The notes: generated by a model not told the origin, from the letters alone. Shown: positions 12,406-25,495, counted from the stretch's first letter. The stretch is 64,000 bases of DNA from Cordia subcordata (GCA_028554755.1 JAPTOF010000010.1:2588001-2652000); one strand, 5' to 3'. Made by a program: numbers and translations.

Positions 12406-12832
12406 TGTAACGATCCAAATCTAATTACTAGCCTACCACCACACTTGAATCTAATCAATTAGTCCAAAATGTTAAAGCCGATTATGACAGTAGTAGTGAA
12501 TTTAAGTCATTATAAAGTGCACACAAATTTCACAGAAAACCAATGTGGGATGAGATGTTACAGACTCTCCTAGTTAAAGGCCCGATATTCTCATAGCATC
12601 TCAAACACAAACAGAATAAAACCACAGTCCAGAACCCCAAATAGCGTGAAATCTGCTTAGAGCCTCCATTGATATCACCTGTAACGACCCAGGTTTAACT
12701 ACTAGCCTGCCAACACACTTGAACCTAACCAACTAGCCTAAAATGCTTAAACCAGTAATGAAAGTAATAAATGTAAGCTATTATAAAGTACATACAAATC
12801 TCACAGAGAATCAATGTAGAATAAGGCGTTAC
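12406..12832 (+). repeat. Pair of about 155-bp TGTAACG repeats, possible short LTR element
   Basis: Two related copies, 12406-12562 and 12680-12832, in the same orientation with 117 bases between them. Each starts tgtaacga and ends in gttac or gttaca, so each unit has short inverted ends of the TG...CA type. Shared blocks include tactagcct, cacacttgaa, ttataaagt and aatgt. The tgtaacga start is common in plant LTRs. Two short LTR-like units around a short middle would fit a TRIM-like element or two solo copies, but I see no primer-binding site. Confidence 0.55.
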
Positions 12833-13995
12833 GGATAATAAGATGGGGACTTCAAAAGAGAATGAAACAAAACTACAACTACACTGCTGCCCTGTACTCA
12901 TCTCAAATGGAGCAAAATTTACTTTATTTTCACTTTGTTAATGTGTAATATGAAGTCAAGAGTCTCGTGGTCACTTATACTTCTAATATATAAAATCACT
13001 TAACTTTTACAAATTTGCTAATTTTAGTCTTCAAACTCATTTCATTCTGACTAACAAAACAACTTATATCTGTCTTTAATTATTTTTTTTTATACACAGA
13101 AAATTAAATTAGTAAAGTCCAATCACTGAACAGTGGACGGAGTCTTTGCTCTTAATTCTATCATTAGTACTACGCACAATGATTGAGCATATACCGGTTT
13201 CAACAAAAGAAGGAACCAAATTGGTCATTCTGGTAAAAATTTTCAGCTGAATATCTTGTCGGTACGATTGCTCCATTAAAGTCGAGAAAAACAAAAATAC
13301 ATAAATTTGACAAGCATGATGATTTCACTGCAGCAATCGAGGAACAAGTTTCCGCTTATGTCACCTAAATCTAAGTCAATGGCAGCCTCGTGAATCACCA
13401 TCATGTTTCACATTGAATACGCATGATGATTCCTGCCATGTCTTTTTTAACAAAGTTGTTGATGAAAATTGATCCTCAGAATCCTATGGTGCCTTGCCAT
13501 CTATGCCAATAAAGACAAATGCATCCCACCAAAAGGTGCATCATCTTGGTTGGTAAATGTCAAATATTTCCTTAGATTTTCTCTTGACCCTCTTGAAACA
13601 GCGCATGGTGAAAAGACAAGGTTTATTATTATGGCTGTCTTTTTTTTTTTTCTTTACTTTTATCAAATTAGTGTTTTGTACTTTCATTTTGTAACATCGT
13701 TAGTCCTTCCATCTATATTTATTATGAATTGAGATGGAAATATCATGTGTTTGCCAATTTCTGAAGTTTCTGCCAAATTAAGTAATGCGCCAAGTCACAT
13801 GATATTTGTATCCAATTTTTTACAATATTGATTGGAAGTTTAATTGATTAAAAAATAGAGGATTGACTTGCCAAAAACAATAATAAACCCATACAAAAAG
13901 AGAAAAAATTGTCTTCCAAGTGTATAAAAGACATGAAAAACTAGAGGCCATGTCTTTGAAAATTTTTATTAGTTTTGGGCAAGTTATATACAATA
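12833..13995. other. Intergenic, no feature recognised
   Basis: AT-rich sequence with homopolymer runs; no gene or clear repeat structure found. Confidence 0.4.
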
Positions 13996-14112
13996 GGGGT
14001 TCAAGAGTACCTCAAGTGATCAAAACTACTTTTAGTAAAAGTGATGACCTGAATTCGAATCTTATAACAAACTAAGGCTTAGATCAAGACAGAGGGTTAA
14101 GAGAAAAAAGAT
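13996..14112 (+). mobile_element. SINE copy, same family as 3530-3635
   Basis: Starts ggggttcaagagtacctcaa, with an A-box-like acctcaagtgatcaaaa and a B-box-like gacctgaattcgaatc. It is flanked by imperfect 11-base direct repeats (tatatacaata before, tatttacaata after). More diverged than the carrier-intron copy and without a clean A tail, hence probably older. Confidence 0.65.
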
Positions 14113-15483
14113 TATTTACAATAAACATATATAATTCAAACTCTTCTCTGAACACTTGTTATAATCTACCCATTTAGTGAAGAGCACATAGACGCCTGTG
14201 ATGGTTGAGATGGCGAAATCTTTTTTCCTCTTTTGCAGTAAAAAGTGAAACTTTTGGCTGGGAAAGGGCTGGATTATGGGAGATCTACATGATGAGAAGT
14301 AAAAATATCAAATGATTCAGTGAGAGATACATTTCAACAAAGTCGTCTTGCAAGACAACAAGTGGATGGGAAGAATATTCCACAAAACCGTAAATGATTA
14401 TTTCATTTTAGGTCATGTAGGTCAGGTGGGTTTTTGGTCTTTTTTCTTTTTACACTTTCTCCAATTTTAGTGATCTTTTTTTTTCCCCTTATAGCTTTCT
14501 CTTTTCTACAAAAAGCAAATCTCTCTCAATCTCTCTCATATCCAATATTGAGCAGACTATCCTTTTCTTTTGGTCCTTCACACAATTATCCCAAAGGCGG
14601 GCCCTTGAAGAATGACTTCCATGTCTTTCTTGCTTCACGTCATGGAGTCTTTGAACTAACCAAAAGAGGATAAGAACGAGAAAACTCTTGTGGACACAAG
14701 AGTAAAATAAACCAATTCCATTGCTTTTATCAGTTTTGTCCATGCATGGACTCCTCTAATTAATAAAATAAAATGTTGTCTAGTTAATTTCTTCTCCTTC
14801 CTATGAACCCCTTTTTCACATTCTTTTTATGCTTGTGATTGTTTAAGTCACGTCCCCTTCAAAATATCTTATCAATTATATATATATATATATATAGCCA
14901 GATAGGGTTAGCAGAAATGAGATGGCGAACATATGAATCTTGATTAAGCAACCCATATATATGGATCAATAGTCATCAATTAAGAAAATTGAAAGGCCAA
15001 GCAATGAGGTTCATTTAGTTTTTATGTGGTGTGTATCTTTCAAAATTACAACATGAAATTGATTTGATAGGTGCGACACCCCCATATAGTTGAAATGGGA
15101 TTCAGAGAACCTTTTTCTTTTGCATTGTATTTGCTTTTTCTTTTGATAGCTAACTATATTTCCAATCATACAATATTTAATTTGAGGGAAATTGCAAAGT
15201 ATATAGTAGTGCTTAATTAGCTTGGAGGAAAAATTTGAAAAGGATTTGTTCTCTTTCTAATTATTATTGAAAGTTATCTCGAATAGGAATGGTAATAGTA
15301 TTTTATTTCTGTCTCACTCTACAAAAGTGCAGCAAGAGTTAGGATAGGGTTTTTGACAAAACCCCCCTATTAGGGGTGGGGTGTGATCTTTTGCCCCTAC
15401 CTAGGTACAAGGGCAAGTAGGATAGTAGTTTATCAATCCTGTTCAGCCCCTCTATGTGTGTATGTGTATATATATGTTTTTTT

Positions 15484-15520
<37 letters not shown>

Positions 15521-17092
15521 GTTTTATTTTCTTACATAACTAGATAGTTTTATAGTTTTATTATAATTATAATTATTATATTAAAGAAAATATTTCTAAT
15601 TTAATGGTGAAAATTTTTTATGCGACTTTGAATACTAAAGTTCAAATCTACTTAACAACCCTTTGCTATTTTTTTTATGTTAGTATTTATTTATGTATTA
15701 TTAACAAATAAGGGATTTAATCTTTTTTTACCCCCATTGTCCTATTTCATTAACCTTGTTGACTAGTACCCTTAAAAGGTGGGGTGAGGTTTTTTCTATT
15801 ATCTGAGAGGGGCGGTGATAGCTCCAGGAGTTTACTTAGCACCAAGTATAGAATAGCAGTAAGGGCAGGAATTTTTTTTTTTTGGCCGGGTGTAGTGTAG
15901 GAATTAACAAACTCCTTATCCCGTTCCATTGGCAACACTAATCTTAAATTCTTTCTTTCTATAGTGCATAAGTTGTCCCCTAAAAACCCTTCATGGATGA
16001 AGATAAAGTGTCTCCAAAATTAATCCCAATATCATGTCTTCAATTGACGTCCCAAAGTTGATTGATTTAGGACACGTCTATCTGAATATCACACATCGCG
16101 TTAGCCCCCCACGTTCTGTGGATGGCCTTCCATACCCTATGGGGCGGTTGGCCGAAATGTAAAGATAATTTGTGCTCATCTCATGATTTTATTATGTTAC
16201 AAATCCTCAAATTCTTTGAAGTAGACTTGCCAAGTTATCCTTAAAGTAGAAGTTTCTGATAATTAATCCCGCTTGATGGTTTCTGCTGCTCAGTAGATTC
16301 TCATATCAGATTCTATTATCTTTAATGCACACGTGGCAAACAGTGGTGCAACGAAGACGGGGGCCACGGGCGGCCTGGGTCGATTTAATACTCGATGGAA
16401 TACACGAGGTATATTATCCAAACTAGAAAACGTAACATGAGAAAAGACCACTCAACAAAATTGTCTTGGTACCATAATTTAACACTTATTAATTACTGTA
16501 TAAAGGTTTGGGTGGACGTACAAAGTTGGTGGGTCCCTGTCGAGGAATGAAATTAGTTGCTTTATATATAATACATCAGCAAATGAAATAAAAATCTTTT
16601 GATTTGTTTTATGATGATGTGATGCTTATAATTTGTAATTGCAGTTTTTCGAGTTGCATGCAGACAAATGGCCGCAATATTTCTGGTGGTGGTGCATTAT
16701 CTCAGTTTCTGTAAACAATTATTATTAATTTGCTATATCTTGAAATTTAACTATGAATTCAGAATTTTACACAATATAAGCTGATTTACAAATTAATTTT
16801 TCTACTTTGAGCTAAGGTGTTCTAAAATTATATTAGATTTGAAATTAATCCTTATCAGGTCCGGAGTGGTTAAGGAAAAGCCTTCCCATCATGCGCTTCG
16901 GGAATTCAAACTTATGCACTCCTTACGAAGGTGAGGCATCTACGACCTCAACTAATAACTTGTTGGTGATTCTCTTTAACTTTTAAGGGTTTTTCTTTAA
17001 TTTCCTTAGCATGTTATTTTATTACTTAGCATGTTATTTAATTCCCTTTCTTTAAGGATAAGATGTATAATCTCGTTTGATGCTAGACTAAG
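14113..17092. other. Intergenic with microsatellites
   Basis: A TA run at 14877-14896 and a compound TG/TA run at 15484-15520. A few open frames of 60-85 codons lack recognisable content. A short direct repeat (aacttttaagggtttttc) occurs near 16978 and again near 17213, on either side of the MITE described next. Confidence 0.45.
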
Positions 17093-17210
17093 AGGGTATT
17101 TGGCTTTGCTTAATTTAGGTACTTATAAGTATGTAGAAAAAATTATCTTTTCACATATTTTTTACTATTTGTTATTTATAAGCATCAAATAAGCAAAGCC
17201 AAACATCCCT
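17093..17210. mobile_element. Small MITE, 118 bp
   Basis: Imperfect terminal inverted repeats of about 23 bases: left agggtatttggctttgctta, right end reading on the other strand agggatgtttggctttgctt. AT-rich interior, no coding capacity. It resembles the element at 35674-35789 in size and layout. The ...ttggc... termini suggest hAT type, but no clean 8-bp target duplication was found. Confidence 0.65.
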
Positions 17211-18630
17211 TGAACTTTTAAGGGTTTTTCTTTACAACTTTTGCTCCGAATTCGGATTATTGTTATGTACGTGGTGTGCTAGATAATTTAAGCAAAAGAA
17301 AAAAACGTAAAAAAGAAAACTATTGAACACCATGGATGACCTCAGCATTTTTTTTAAGTAATTACCATTTGGTATTGAAAAAGTGTATTTACACATATAG
17401 ACATCCATCGGGAAATTAAATTAAAGCCAAGAAAAAGCTAGTTATGAACAATTTCTAGAAATTGAGAAACAGTATAATCTTTAGAATGGATAAAAATTAC
17501 AACTACGTGTTCTGCACTGTGATACTAAAATATATACTTAAAGAAAAACACACTTTTTTTAATTTAAAAAGCATGTTGCTTATCTCTAAATTCTAGAAAG
17601 CATGCTCACTCTTTTGGTGATGTCAATTCTTTTGCAATTCGATCTTGACCAAAACAAAATAAATAAATAAATAAAATCTTTAGCAATTCTATGATGAAAC
17701 AAATAAAATATCTGTGCTTACGTTAAAGCTAAAAGTTTTAGAATTTAATAATGGGAGGACATATGGAGGACAACGTGGGTGGTCAAATATGATCCTGCTT
17801 TGTGAACAAAACTTTTGATATCCCAATTGGAGAAGGTGATGTGGCAATAATTGGCAATTTTGTTCTGCTCTATCCTTCACGAAAAACTTTTAAAAAAAAA
17901 ATTTAGTAAGTGCTTGTAATGAAAACGGACTGAAAAAGAGCAAACGACAAGGAAAGAAAAAGAGAGGGAAAAGGGCGAAAAAAAGAAGCTAATTTGAATA
18001 AGTGTTCTTTCGTAATTGGTATGCCGAATTATCTTTTTCTAGGACGGATGAGGAACACAACTTTGAAGATCCCGAATGAAATTTCGAGCACTTCGGCCAC
18101 TTATTTCCTATGGTTTATATTCATATATACATACGTACATATATATATATATATATAGAACGATGAGTTCAACTTGATTAAAGAGTTTGTTTGGCCCAGT
18201 ATTTTAAACACTTAAAAGTACTTTTTGTAGTTTAAAAGTTAAAATTAATTTATTTGGTTCATTATTGAAAAATTTTTTATATAAAAGCTAAAGTTAAAAA
18301 AGTTAGAAAATTGGAAAGTGTAAGTTAGAGCTTTTTGAAAAATGTTCTTGAGAATTTATTTTTACATTATATCAAAAGTTGTTTTTTTCTCAAAAATATT
18401 ATCTTGTATTTTTTAAAGTCTTATATTAATTATCTTCAAAATAATTGAAAGTTAAACCCCAAATATATAAAGACAAATAATTTGCAGGTTTTCTTCAACA
18501 ATATTTTTATTCAAAGTCTTATTGTTAAATCTCTACATCTCAACTGTTGAAATCTTAAAACTAGATATAATATCATACCTTAATATGCATACTTTAAATT
18601 ATTAAAAATTAAAAATATTTAATATATATT
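17211..18630. other. Intergenic, AT-rich
   Basis: Contains a TA microsatellite at about 18138-18158 and, from 18186, a segment starting gtttgtttggcccagtattt that looks like one end of another MITE without a found partner end. No gene seen. Confidence 0.4.
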
Positions 18631-18915
18631 GTTAATACAATAAATTAATAAACCAATATCCTCTCTATGAGCTTAAACTTTTAGATGAGATGGTAACTCT
18701 ACTATGGAACCAGAGTCCAAACAATCTCAGGTTTGATCCTTACCGTCACTAATTTTAAAAATATTAAATTGTCCACGTGCAAACTCTAAATAAATCACAC
18801 TGCATATAAGGAGCGTGTTAATATAATAAATTAATAAACCAATACACCTGAAGAGGTGTGTTAATATAATAAATTAATAAACTAATATCTTCTTTATAAA
18901 TTTAAGCTTTTAAAT
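18631..18915. repeat. Dispersed repeat with three copies of a 28-bp unit
   Basis: The unit gttaatataataaattaata plus eight bases occurs at about 18631, 18817 and 18860. Two copies are followed by a leader of the form gagcttaaacttttagatga. Between them is tggaaccagagtccaaac, resembling the tggtatcagagc primer-binding site of plant Copia elements. A related leader recurs near 35015. I read this as the eroded end of an LTR retrotransposon, a tentative call. Confidence 0.5.
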
Positions 18916-19554
18916 GAGGTAATTTAAATTGAAGACTTTTGATGACAACAAATTCGATCACTTCATCGAAACTTATCGATTGTGTTCCTTAGTTAGGAAG
19001 GATTGCTGCCTTTTTTGAATTAGTGAGGCCTTTTAATTATGGATAAGGGAAACCCCACTTTGCTTATTGAAAATCAATTTCTGCCAAGAGTTTATTATTG
19101 TATATAAAAATTAGATTACGTAATCAAAACCATGCATGCATATACTTCATGCACAAGTAAGTGGCACTGCCCATTTGCATTTTAGATGAGACTGCAAATT
19201 GGCAAGAATTGATTTTGTTGGAGATACCTGATTGCCTTGAATAAAGGAACCAATATGATCACCCAATGACAGAGTAGGATTTTTTCTTTAAAAGGGGGGG
19301 TCCAAAAATTTTTAATAATTTAAAAATAAATATGTAAATTAAAAGGTTTTATTAATTTTATACTAAAGTTATAAACTTGCCATACATGTTCTTATTTTTT
19401 TGAAAACTACCTAATTGCTTTTTTATTCCCCCACTCCCACCTCAAGCCCCGAAACCCATTCGAACCTAGGATTGCAAATTGGCGTAACTATTTTGCTAAT
19501 TACTAATGCTGTTAAATATCTATCTCTATATATCACAAAATAATCACTCACCCA

Positions 19555-19640
19555 TTGCTACATTCAATGTGAAAGGGCATTTTCTACTATGAGTGCTATT
19601 AAGAACAAATTGAGAAATTGGCAGCAGTGTTAACAGTAAA
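19555..19640 (+). pseudogene. hAT transposase C-terminal relic
   Basis: One frame reads CERAFSTMSAIKNKLRNW, matching the hAT-family dimerisation signature (ERAFSAM...KN.LRN), and is closed by stops soon after. Only this short block survives. Confidence 0.45.
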
Positions 19641-20896
19641 AAATCAAAGAATGAGCTAATAAAGGAGAGTATTTTGGGACTACGCTAATATTTTTGAAAT
19701 TTTTGTTATCACCTTGAACTTAAAATATTTGTCATCTCAGCATATATCAATAATATAATTTTCAAGTTGAGGACAACAAAACATAAAATGATAAGGGTCC
19801 TTATTCATAAATTTAAGGTTACGTTAATCATATAAATAAATTAATCTCAATAACATGCTAAATTATAAATAGTGAGAATACTTTATTAAATTGAACCTCC
19901 TCCCAAAAAAAATGCCCTAAGATAGCTCCATCAAAATGATATGAATGTCAATATAATTCAAACTTTACGTGTAATAAAAGCTTCATGTATCGAACTATTT
20001 TAAAAAAAAACATTAATGTAAGTAAATGGACAATGATAACGTCATGTTTTCAACGGTATGCAAAATTCATATAAAATAAAAAATAAAAATTTCACGTATA
20101 CAAATATAATTAATTCCATACGAACTTTGAAACGTCATATTCACTTATTATACTAGAATATGATCCTAATTAAGCATCGATCCTTGTGTTGATTTTTATC
20201 TGAGGCCTTGAATAATTTGTGCAAGTTGTTTCCTTCAAAGTGGTTAGCATGTCAACCATTACAATCCCAAAAAAGAGAAAAAAGCAAAGACTTGGAAGAT
20301 GAGTTGTACTACCAAATCATCTTTCAAGATCCTTTCAAAAAAAAAAAAAAACCTAAAAGCTTAGCTAGCAAAAATAATTTATTAATTAAATAATATAATT
20401 TGTTCAAAAAATATCTAGCAATACAAGATGAAAAATCTTGGTGAGTTTGAAAACAATTGGGCAATGCCACTCATTCTTATAATAGAAGTCCCTCTCTATA
20501 TTCTCTCTCTCTCTCTCTCTCTCTGACTCTAGAATCATCAATATAAGCATGCTTTTGGTCTTCTTGTTTGTGAATTCATCTTTTTCAATCAATTCCATGG
20601 GATTGTGGTCAGGATTTTCGATCTTCTTTCTGTGTGTTGTTTTCGTCAGGATTGTCATGATAAAGCTCCCCATAAGTCAAATTCGTGTCTTTTAGAAATT
20701 GTGGCAGCCATTGAATATTGTTTGCAAAGATTGGAATCACAAAAAAGGTCTTCATCATCAGAAATATATTAAACACCAAGAAGAATTTCGGGGGTTAACT
20801 ATATTTTCTTTTTTTGTTTTCTTGCTCGTTTGAGTTAGGTCTTGTCTATATTCTTTTTGTAATTAGTGTATATCATCTTCTTATTAATTCTTTTTA

Positions 20897-20928
<32 letters not shown>

Positions 20929-23900
20929 GTCGACTATTATTTTAGAAAGATGATATTTTTCCAAATTGCAGGGGATATTAATGAAATTATTTAGAATAAG
21001 AATTGAAATAGACAATAGAATTTTGGAGTAATCATCTATATAGTGTATATCATAATCATTAGTCATTTTTCCGCTACACGTCTGGTGTGAAAATTAATCC
21101 TCTGAGACAGTTGAGCATCTTTTATAATTATGGATTATTTCTTACCTCAAAAAACTGAAAAACAGTATAGCAAACAAAAACTAAATGACAAAAGTCTAAA
21201 ATAGTTTGCTGGAAATTTGCCTTACGTCTGAAACAAAGAAAGGAAATTATTCGATCGATGTGGAATTCTTTTTTGTTTTTTAGCTACCTGTGTTCAGATC
21301 TTAGAAAGTACATTTGTGTTATCCTCCCAACAGAGAAAAGATCATTACCACTTTAGCCAATAATTTTTTTTAAAAAAAATAATCCCTGTCAACCCAAACC
21401 CCCACCCTCTAGGAAATTCGAACTCAAAACATTACTTGTAAAAAAAGTAATCTGAACTATTTAAGTCACTCCCTAAATCAATAATTTGTTACTCCTTTTA
21501 TTCAACGTGAAACTACTCTTTTTATAATGTTTATCGTTCTCTAAGAGAGTGCCAATGAATAAAAACCCGTTAAAGATTATCTCACGACTCATATCGTAGA
21601 CTCTAAGCGAATTCTAACGTCCCTCCAAATAGCACTTCCCCAGACCCGACACACAACATAAATAGATAGATACATATGTTGTACGTGTGTACCTTTCAGA
21701 CCAAGTTGGTTCTGAGAAACAGTTTTTTTTGGAAGTGGGCAACATCTTTGATGTTTGATGGACACATAAATACATACATACATATATACATATATATACA
21801 TACACGTGAAGATTCAAATAAATTGGGGGGTGGGGGGTAGGGATAGGGGCCTGGTGACAGATAACAATTTGGTCCCAGAAACTGTGTACGGCGCTGGTAC
21901 AAATCTTGGCTAGTTGATTCACCCTATCTCACATCTACACGTTCTCGTATAAACATTATAATCTTCAAAAGTGATAAGACTCTGTCCAATTGTGAACCGT
22001 GTGTGTTGCTATAAATAAATTGACTTCTCAATGGATTTTCTCAATCTAGGTGTGTCTCTTCTTTTGTTGTTTCCGGGGCCGGCGTATTTTTTCTTGACTT
22101 TTCAACCTAATTTATGAAACCAATCGAAAATTATATTAATTTTGTTATATGAAACCAATCATAAACTGTATCCATTTAGTTGATATTTAATGATCGAATT
22201 TGAAGACATCAAATTTAATTATTTACAGTTCACTTCATTTTAAAAAAAAAGTTATTTCGAAAAGTGAATACATTAAAATCACTTGTATATCTGCGCTTGT
22301 CGGGTTCTCATATGGGGTGGACCGCTATGATTCACCTTTGTACGTATGAAATCTAGACAATTAAATGCGTACTAAATAACATATAGTCTCTCCCTCAAAT
22401 ATAGTATTTGAGTCTAGTAAAAGTACTCAAGTTTAAATGTTGAGGTACGTATACAGTACCTTTGTTATGTCAAATTTCACATGAACCACTTGGCCTCGTG
22501 GGATTCGAAGCATTTTAATGAACCAATAGTACTTACCCAAGTATGGAACGAACCCCATGCACTCATTTTTAATCAACGGAAAAAAAAATAAAAAAGAAGA
22601 ACAAGAAAATATAGTACTTTTTAACTTTTACATGAGACATAGTCTTGGCAAGATAATCTTCGTTAATATATAAGTGTAATCTAATAGATAAAACTCGTTA
22701 CGAGTGAACTCGAAAGAAAGCTCGGATAGAATTTGGACAATTTGAACAATTTTTATGTCATGAATATTCACTAGCTAATACTGTTTATAGAACAATTAGC
22801 GGCCGACATACTTGAGTTAATCAAAGGTCATGGTAATCAGAAACTATATATGAAAACCATGAAAATGACATGGGATTCTGAAAGAAAACATATTAGTTTA
22901 CTTTTATATACATACCATTGTCTGTAATTAAGGCGGCTACACCCTCCTTTTTAAGACTAATTAATTTATATTCTTTCTTGGCTTTGGTGATCACAAGTGC
23001 TCTGTGTGCTTGTCCTTGTCAATTAGCATTAGGGTTCATGTGTATATCCGATGTTTGGCTGAAATTGCTCGTCTGAGATCATTGTTTGACACAAACCTAA
23101 TCTTTGTCCCAAGGCTTCCCGAGTTCCTGCATTTGTGGAGTATTTAACTAATTAATGATCTCCTAGGTTAACCTAATTACATAATGTTTAACGGCGAATA
23201 TAACTTTCAACTATTTGATTAGTATTCTGTGCATAGTAACTAATATTTCATTATGCTTTGCTTATGTCTATGGTATACGCCAAAGTTAGTGAACATAATT
23301 GTCCAAATGACCAACAAGTTGGTTGAGGTAATAATGGTCTCAGCTTCGTAAGAAGGGAAAATACAAGTCCGAATTTAGGGAACCGTACTTATTGGGAAAG
23401 CTTTTCACTCATTGCTCCTGGCCCAATGGAGATCATGCAAGCAAGATGATTTAGATTTACAAAAGAAGAACAGGGAGGGAGGGAGATGGAGAGAGAGAGA
23501 AGGATATGACTGCTTTAAAAATACATCACTAAAAGTTTCTTGTTTTCTTCATTCAGAAGTAATGCTCCAAACACCAAGTATTTCTGTCTTGCAGAGAAAG
23601 CAATTTGTCAACATTAAATGGCTAGGCTTAACATGGATTTGGATAACAAAATTCTTGTAAGGAAGATCAACATACCACGGTGACAGCGGTGAGATAATAA
23701 TTTTACTTTTATTATTAATTTTTCTTATAATATTATAATGTTATGAGAAATTACTTAACATATCCTGTCATATTAATATTCCTGAGCTGACTAAGCATAA
23801 TATTATTTACCAGAGAGACTTGGAACTTTATAGGAACTTGTGATCTTTAAGAAGGGGATTGAAGAGTTGTTAAAGGCAGCAGCCATGTCCAACCAACGAC

Positions 23901-24041
23901 AATAACTACCAAGCATATTTATAAACAAGGACAAAAGGAATAATAAAAGCAGAAGAGGACAGAAAGGGAAAGACTACAGAGCTAAAAATTCTGAGGAGAA
24001 AAAAAAAATGTGAATATGATGAAGAAATACAAATGAAAACT
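19641..24041. other. Long intergenic stretch downstream of the FAF gene
   Basis: AT-rich DNA with a CT run at 20501-20524 and an AAG-rich run near 20905-20925. Open frames at 21614-21922 and 23412-23660 have low-complexity or unremarkable composition. No gene recognised; the last 100-200 bases should contain the FAF 3'UTR. Confidence 0.45.
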
Positions 24042-25025
24042 TTAGGAAGTAGCCACCCACAATGGCTTCCAATAACATAATCCTTTGTTTCCATGTCCAC
24101 CTTCCTTGCACCTGCTTGGCCTTGGATGAAACTTATTCTCCATTCCAAAGTCCACCTCAGCATCCATGTTGTTAATTACATCATATTCTTCTAATTGATC
24201 ATCTTCTTGATAATAATTATCTTCATCACCAATGTCACTTTCATACTCATTGATGTTATCTTCTTCAATATTGTCACATTCGTTTTCTGAGTCAGAATTA
24301 ATAGAGGCAGCTGCAGAATCATTGAAGAAGCTTAGCCTGAGGCGGCCATTGCTTCTTTCAGCTTGAAGATAAGTGTTTCTTGATGGGGTTTCAATGGCTT
24401 GGATAATCAATCTGCCGTCTTCGCGCCGAGGCCTAACTTGAAGAGAGTTTGATCTCCTTATTGTCGTCAATGGAGGTGGAAAATTGCGAGAAACAACCTT
24501 GCTTCTCGGTTCCATTCGTCGCGGTAGCTTCGGTTGCTCCTCCTCCTCCTCCTCCTCCTCCTCCTCCTCCTCCATTGATGACAATGATTTTGATTTTGCT
24601 GTTGTAGTTGGAGTGGGAGAGCTGAGGATGCTGATTTCCATGGTATCACTACCTGTTTCACTCCCTAGATTTTCAGTGCATAGCTCCAAGCTTTTCTGGC
24701 TAAGTCTTGGTGATCTTTTACTCAAAGGGTGGACATATGAGCTTTGTTGTTGCCTCTCATTTACCTCTTTCGGCGTGTTCGAAAGGCCTTGGAGGAAAGT
24801 CCAGCCTCCCAGGTCAAGATTTGAGCTTGATTTCTTGTTGCTGATGTTGTTGTCTTGATAACAGTACTTGTCTTTGCTTTCTCCATACCCAACCATGCTC
24901 AAGCCTCTGCTGCTAAGCTCCATGGAGCTTGGTGCAGCAGCAGCCACTTTGAGCTTTAGTGTTGTTGTCTCAATGAGTTGAGACTCAGAGCATGATTGTA
25001 GACCTTGATATACTATTGCTGACAT
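24042..25025 (-). CDS. FAF: FANTASTIC FOUR-like protein (FAF)
   Basis: Intronless gene of 327 codons ending in TAA. FAF proteins are plant-specific regulators of shoot meristem size that repress WUSCHEL when overexpressed; their biochemical activity is unknown. The N-terminus MSAIVYQGLQSC fits the family start (M-x-x-I/V-x-Q-GLQSC). The defining FAF domain is at about residues 182-233: FPPPLTTI, then VRPRREDGRLIIQAIETPS, then QAERSNGRLRLSFF. An uninterrupted run of 12 glutamates lies at about 152-163, and a second acidic stretch (SDSENECDNIEED onward) follows the domain. The open frame continues 33 codons upstream to another Met with a hydrophobic sequence; I prefer the internal start because it matches the family. 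In Arabidopsis FAF3 and FAF4 lie beside relatives of the flanking genes, which supports a FAF3/FAF4 assignment. Confidence 0.88.
   Translation of the reverse strand: MSAIVYQGLQSCSESQLIETTTLKLKVAAAAPSSMELSSRGLSMVGYGESKDKYCYQDNNISNKKSSSNLDLGGWTFLQGLSNTPKEVNERQQQSSYVHPLSKRSPRLSQKSLELCTENLGSETGSDTMEISILSSPTPTTTAKSKSLSSMEEEEEEEEEEEEQPKLPRRMEPRSKVVSRNFPPPLTTIRRSNSLQVRPRREDGRLIIQAIETPSRNTYLQAERSNGRLRLSFFNDSAAASINSDSENECDNIEEDNINEYESDIGDEDNYYQEDDQLEEYDVINNMDAEVDFGMENKFHPRPSRCKEGGHGNKGLCYWKPLWVATS
24538..24573. repeat. (TCC)12 coding microsatellite
   Basis: Twelve uninterrupted TCC triplets encoding, on the minus strand, the 12-residue glutamate run of the FAF protein. It is also the reason for spurious long open frames on the plus strand. 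Likely to vary in length between individuals. Confidence 0.9.
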
Positions 25026-25495
25026 ATTGAATAGAATCAGCAGAGCAAAATTAACAAGGCAAAAAAATAAAATATTCCTCAGCAAAAGAATTAGCTGAGG
25101 AGGAATTAAGAAACAAGTGATCACAATTTTTGAGCAGATGCCACAGTTTAGAAGAAGATAATTAGTGTTGTAAGTGTTGAGAGTGAAGATATAGAGAATT
25201 AATTAAGAAGGGAGAGGAAAGAGAGGGAAGAATGAGAAAAGATGTGGAAGAGAGGATGTGTTGAATTGAACGAGGGGAATTGAAGGGATGAGGGGTGAAT
25301 TTGTAGTACCCAAAAAGTGGCATGGAGGGGTCTAGCTTTTAGGCAGGGGTCTAGGGGCTTTTTGCACCACTTAGAATGTCCATCTGTTAATCTGCCACAC
25401 GCTAAAAGAAGTGAAAAATAAAAGGAAAAAAAAAAATAAAGTCTCAAGTTGAAAATCAGCCTCAATGAAGGACAATATTCTATGTACCATTTCCC

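Noticed and set aside
14434..14743. Overlapping open frames on both strands (79 and 84 codons)
   Set aside because: CT-rich low-complexity sequence giving hydrophobic runs; no splice or family support.
16850..16960. Possible further SINE (ggtccggagtggttaagg...)
   Set aside because: A-box similarity only; the downstream part does not match the family seen elsewhere in the window.
21614..21922. 102-codon minus-strand frame with repeated Tyr-Ile-Cys
   Set aside because: Produced by an acatacatata microsatellite.
24484..24858. 124-codon plus-strand frame with a poly-Ser run
   Set aside because: Antisense shadow of the FAF gene caused by the TCC repeat.
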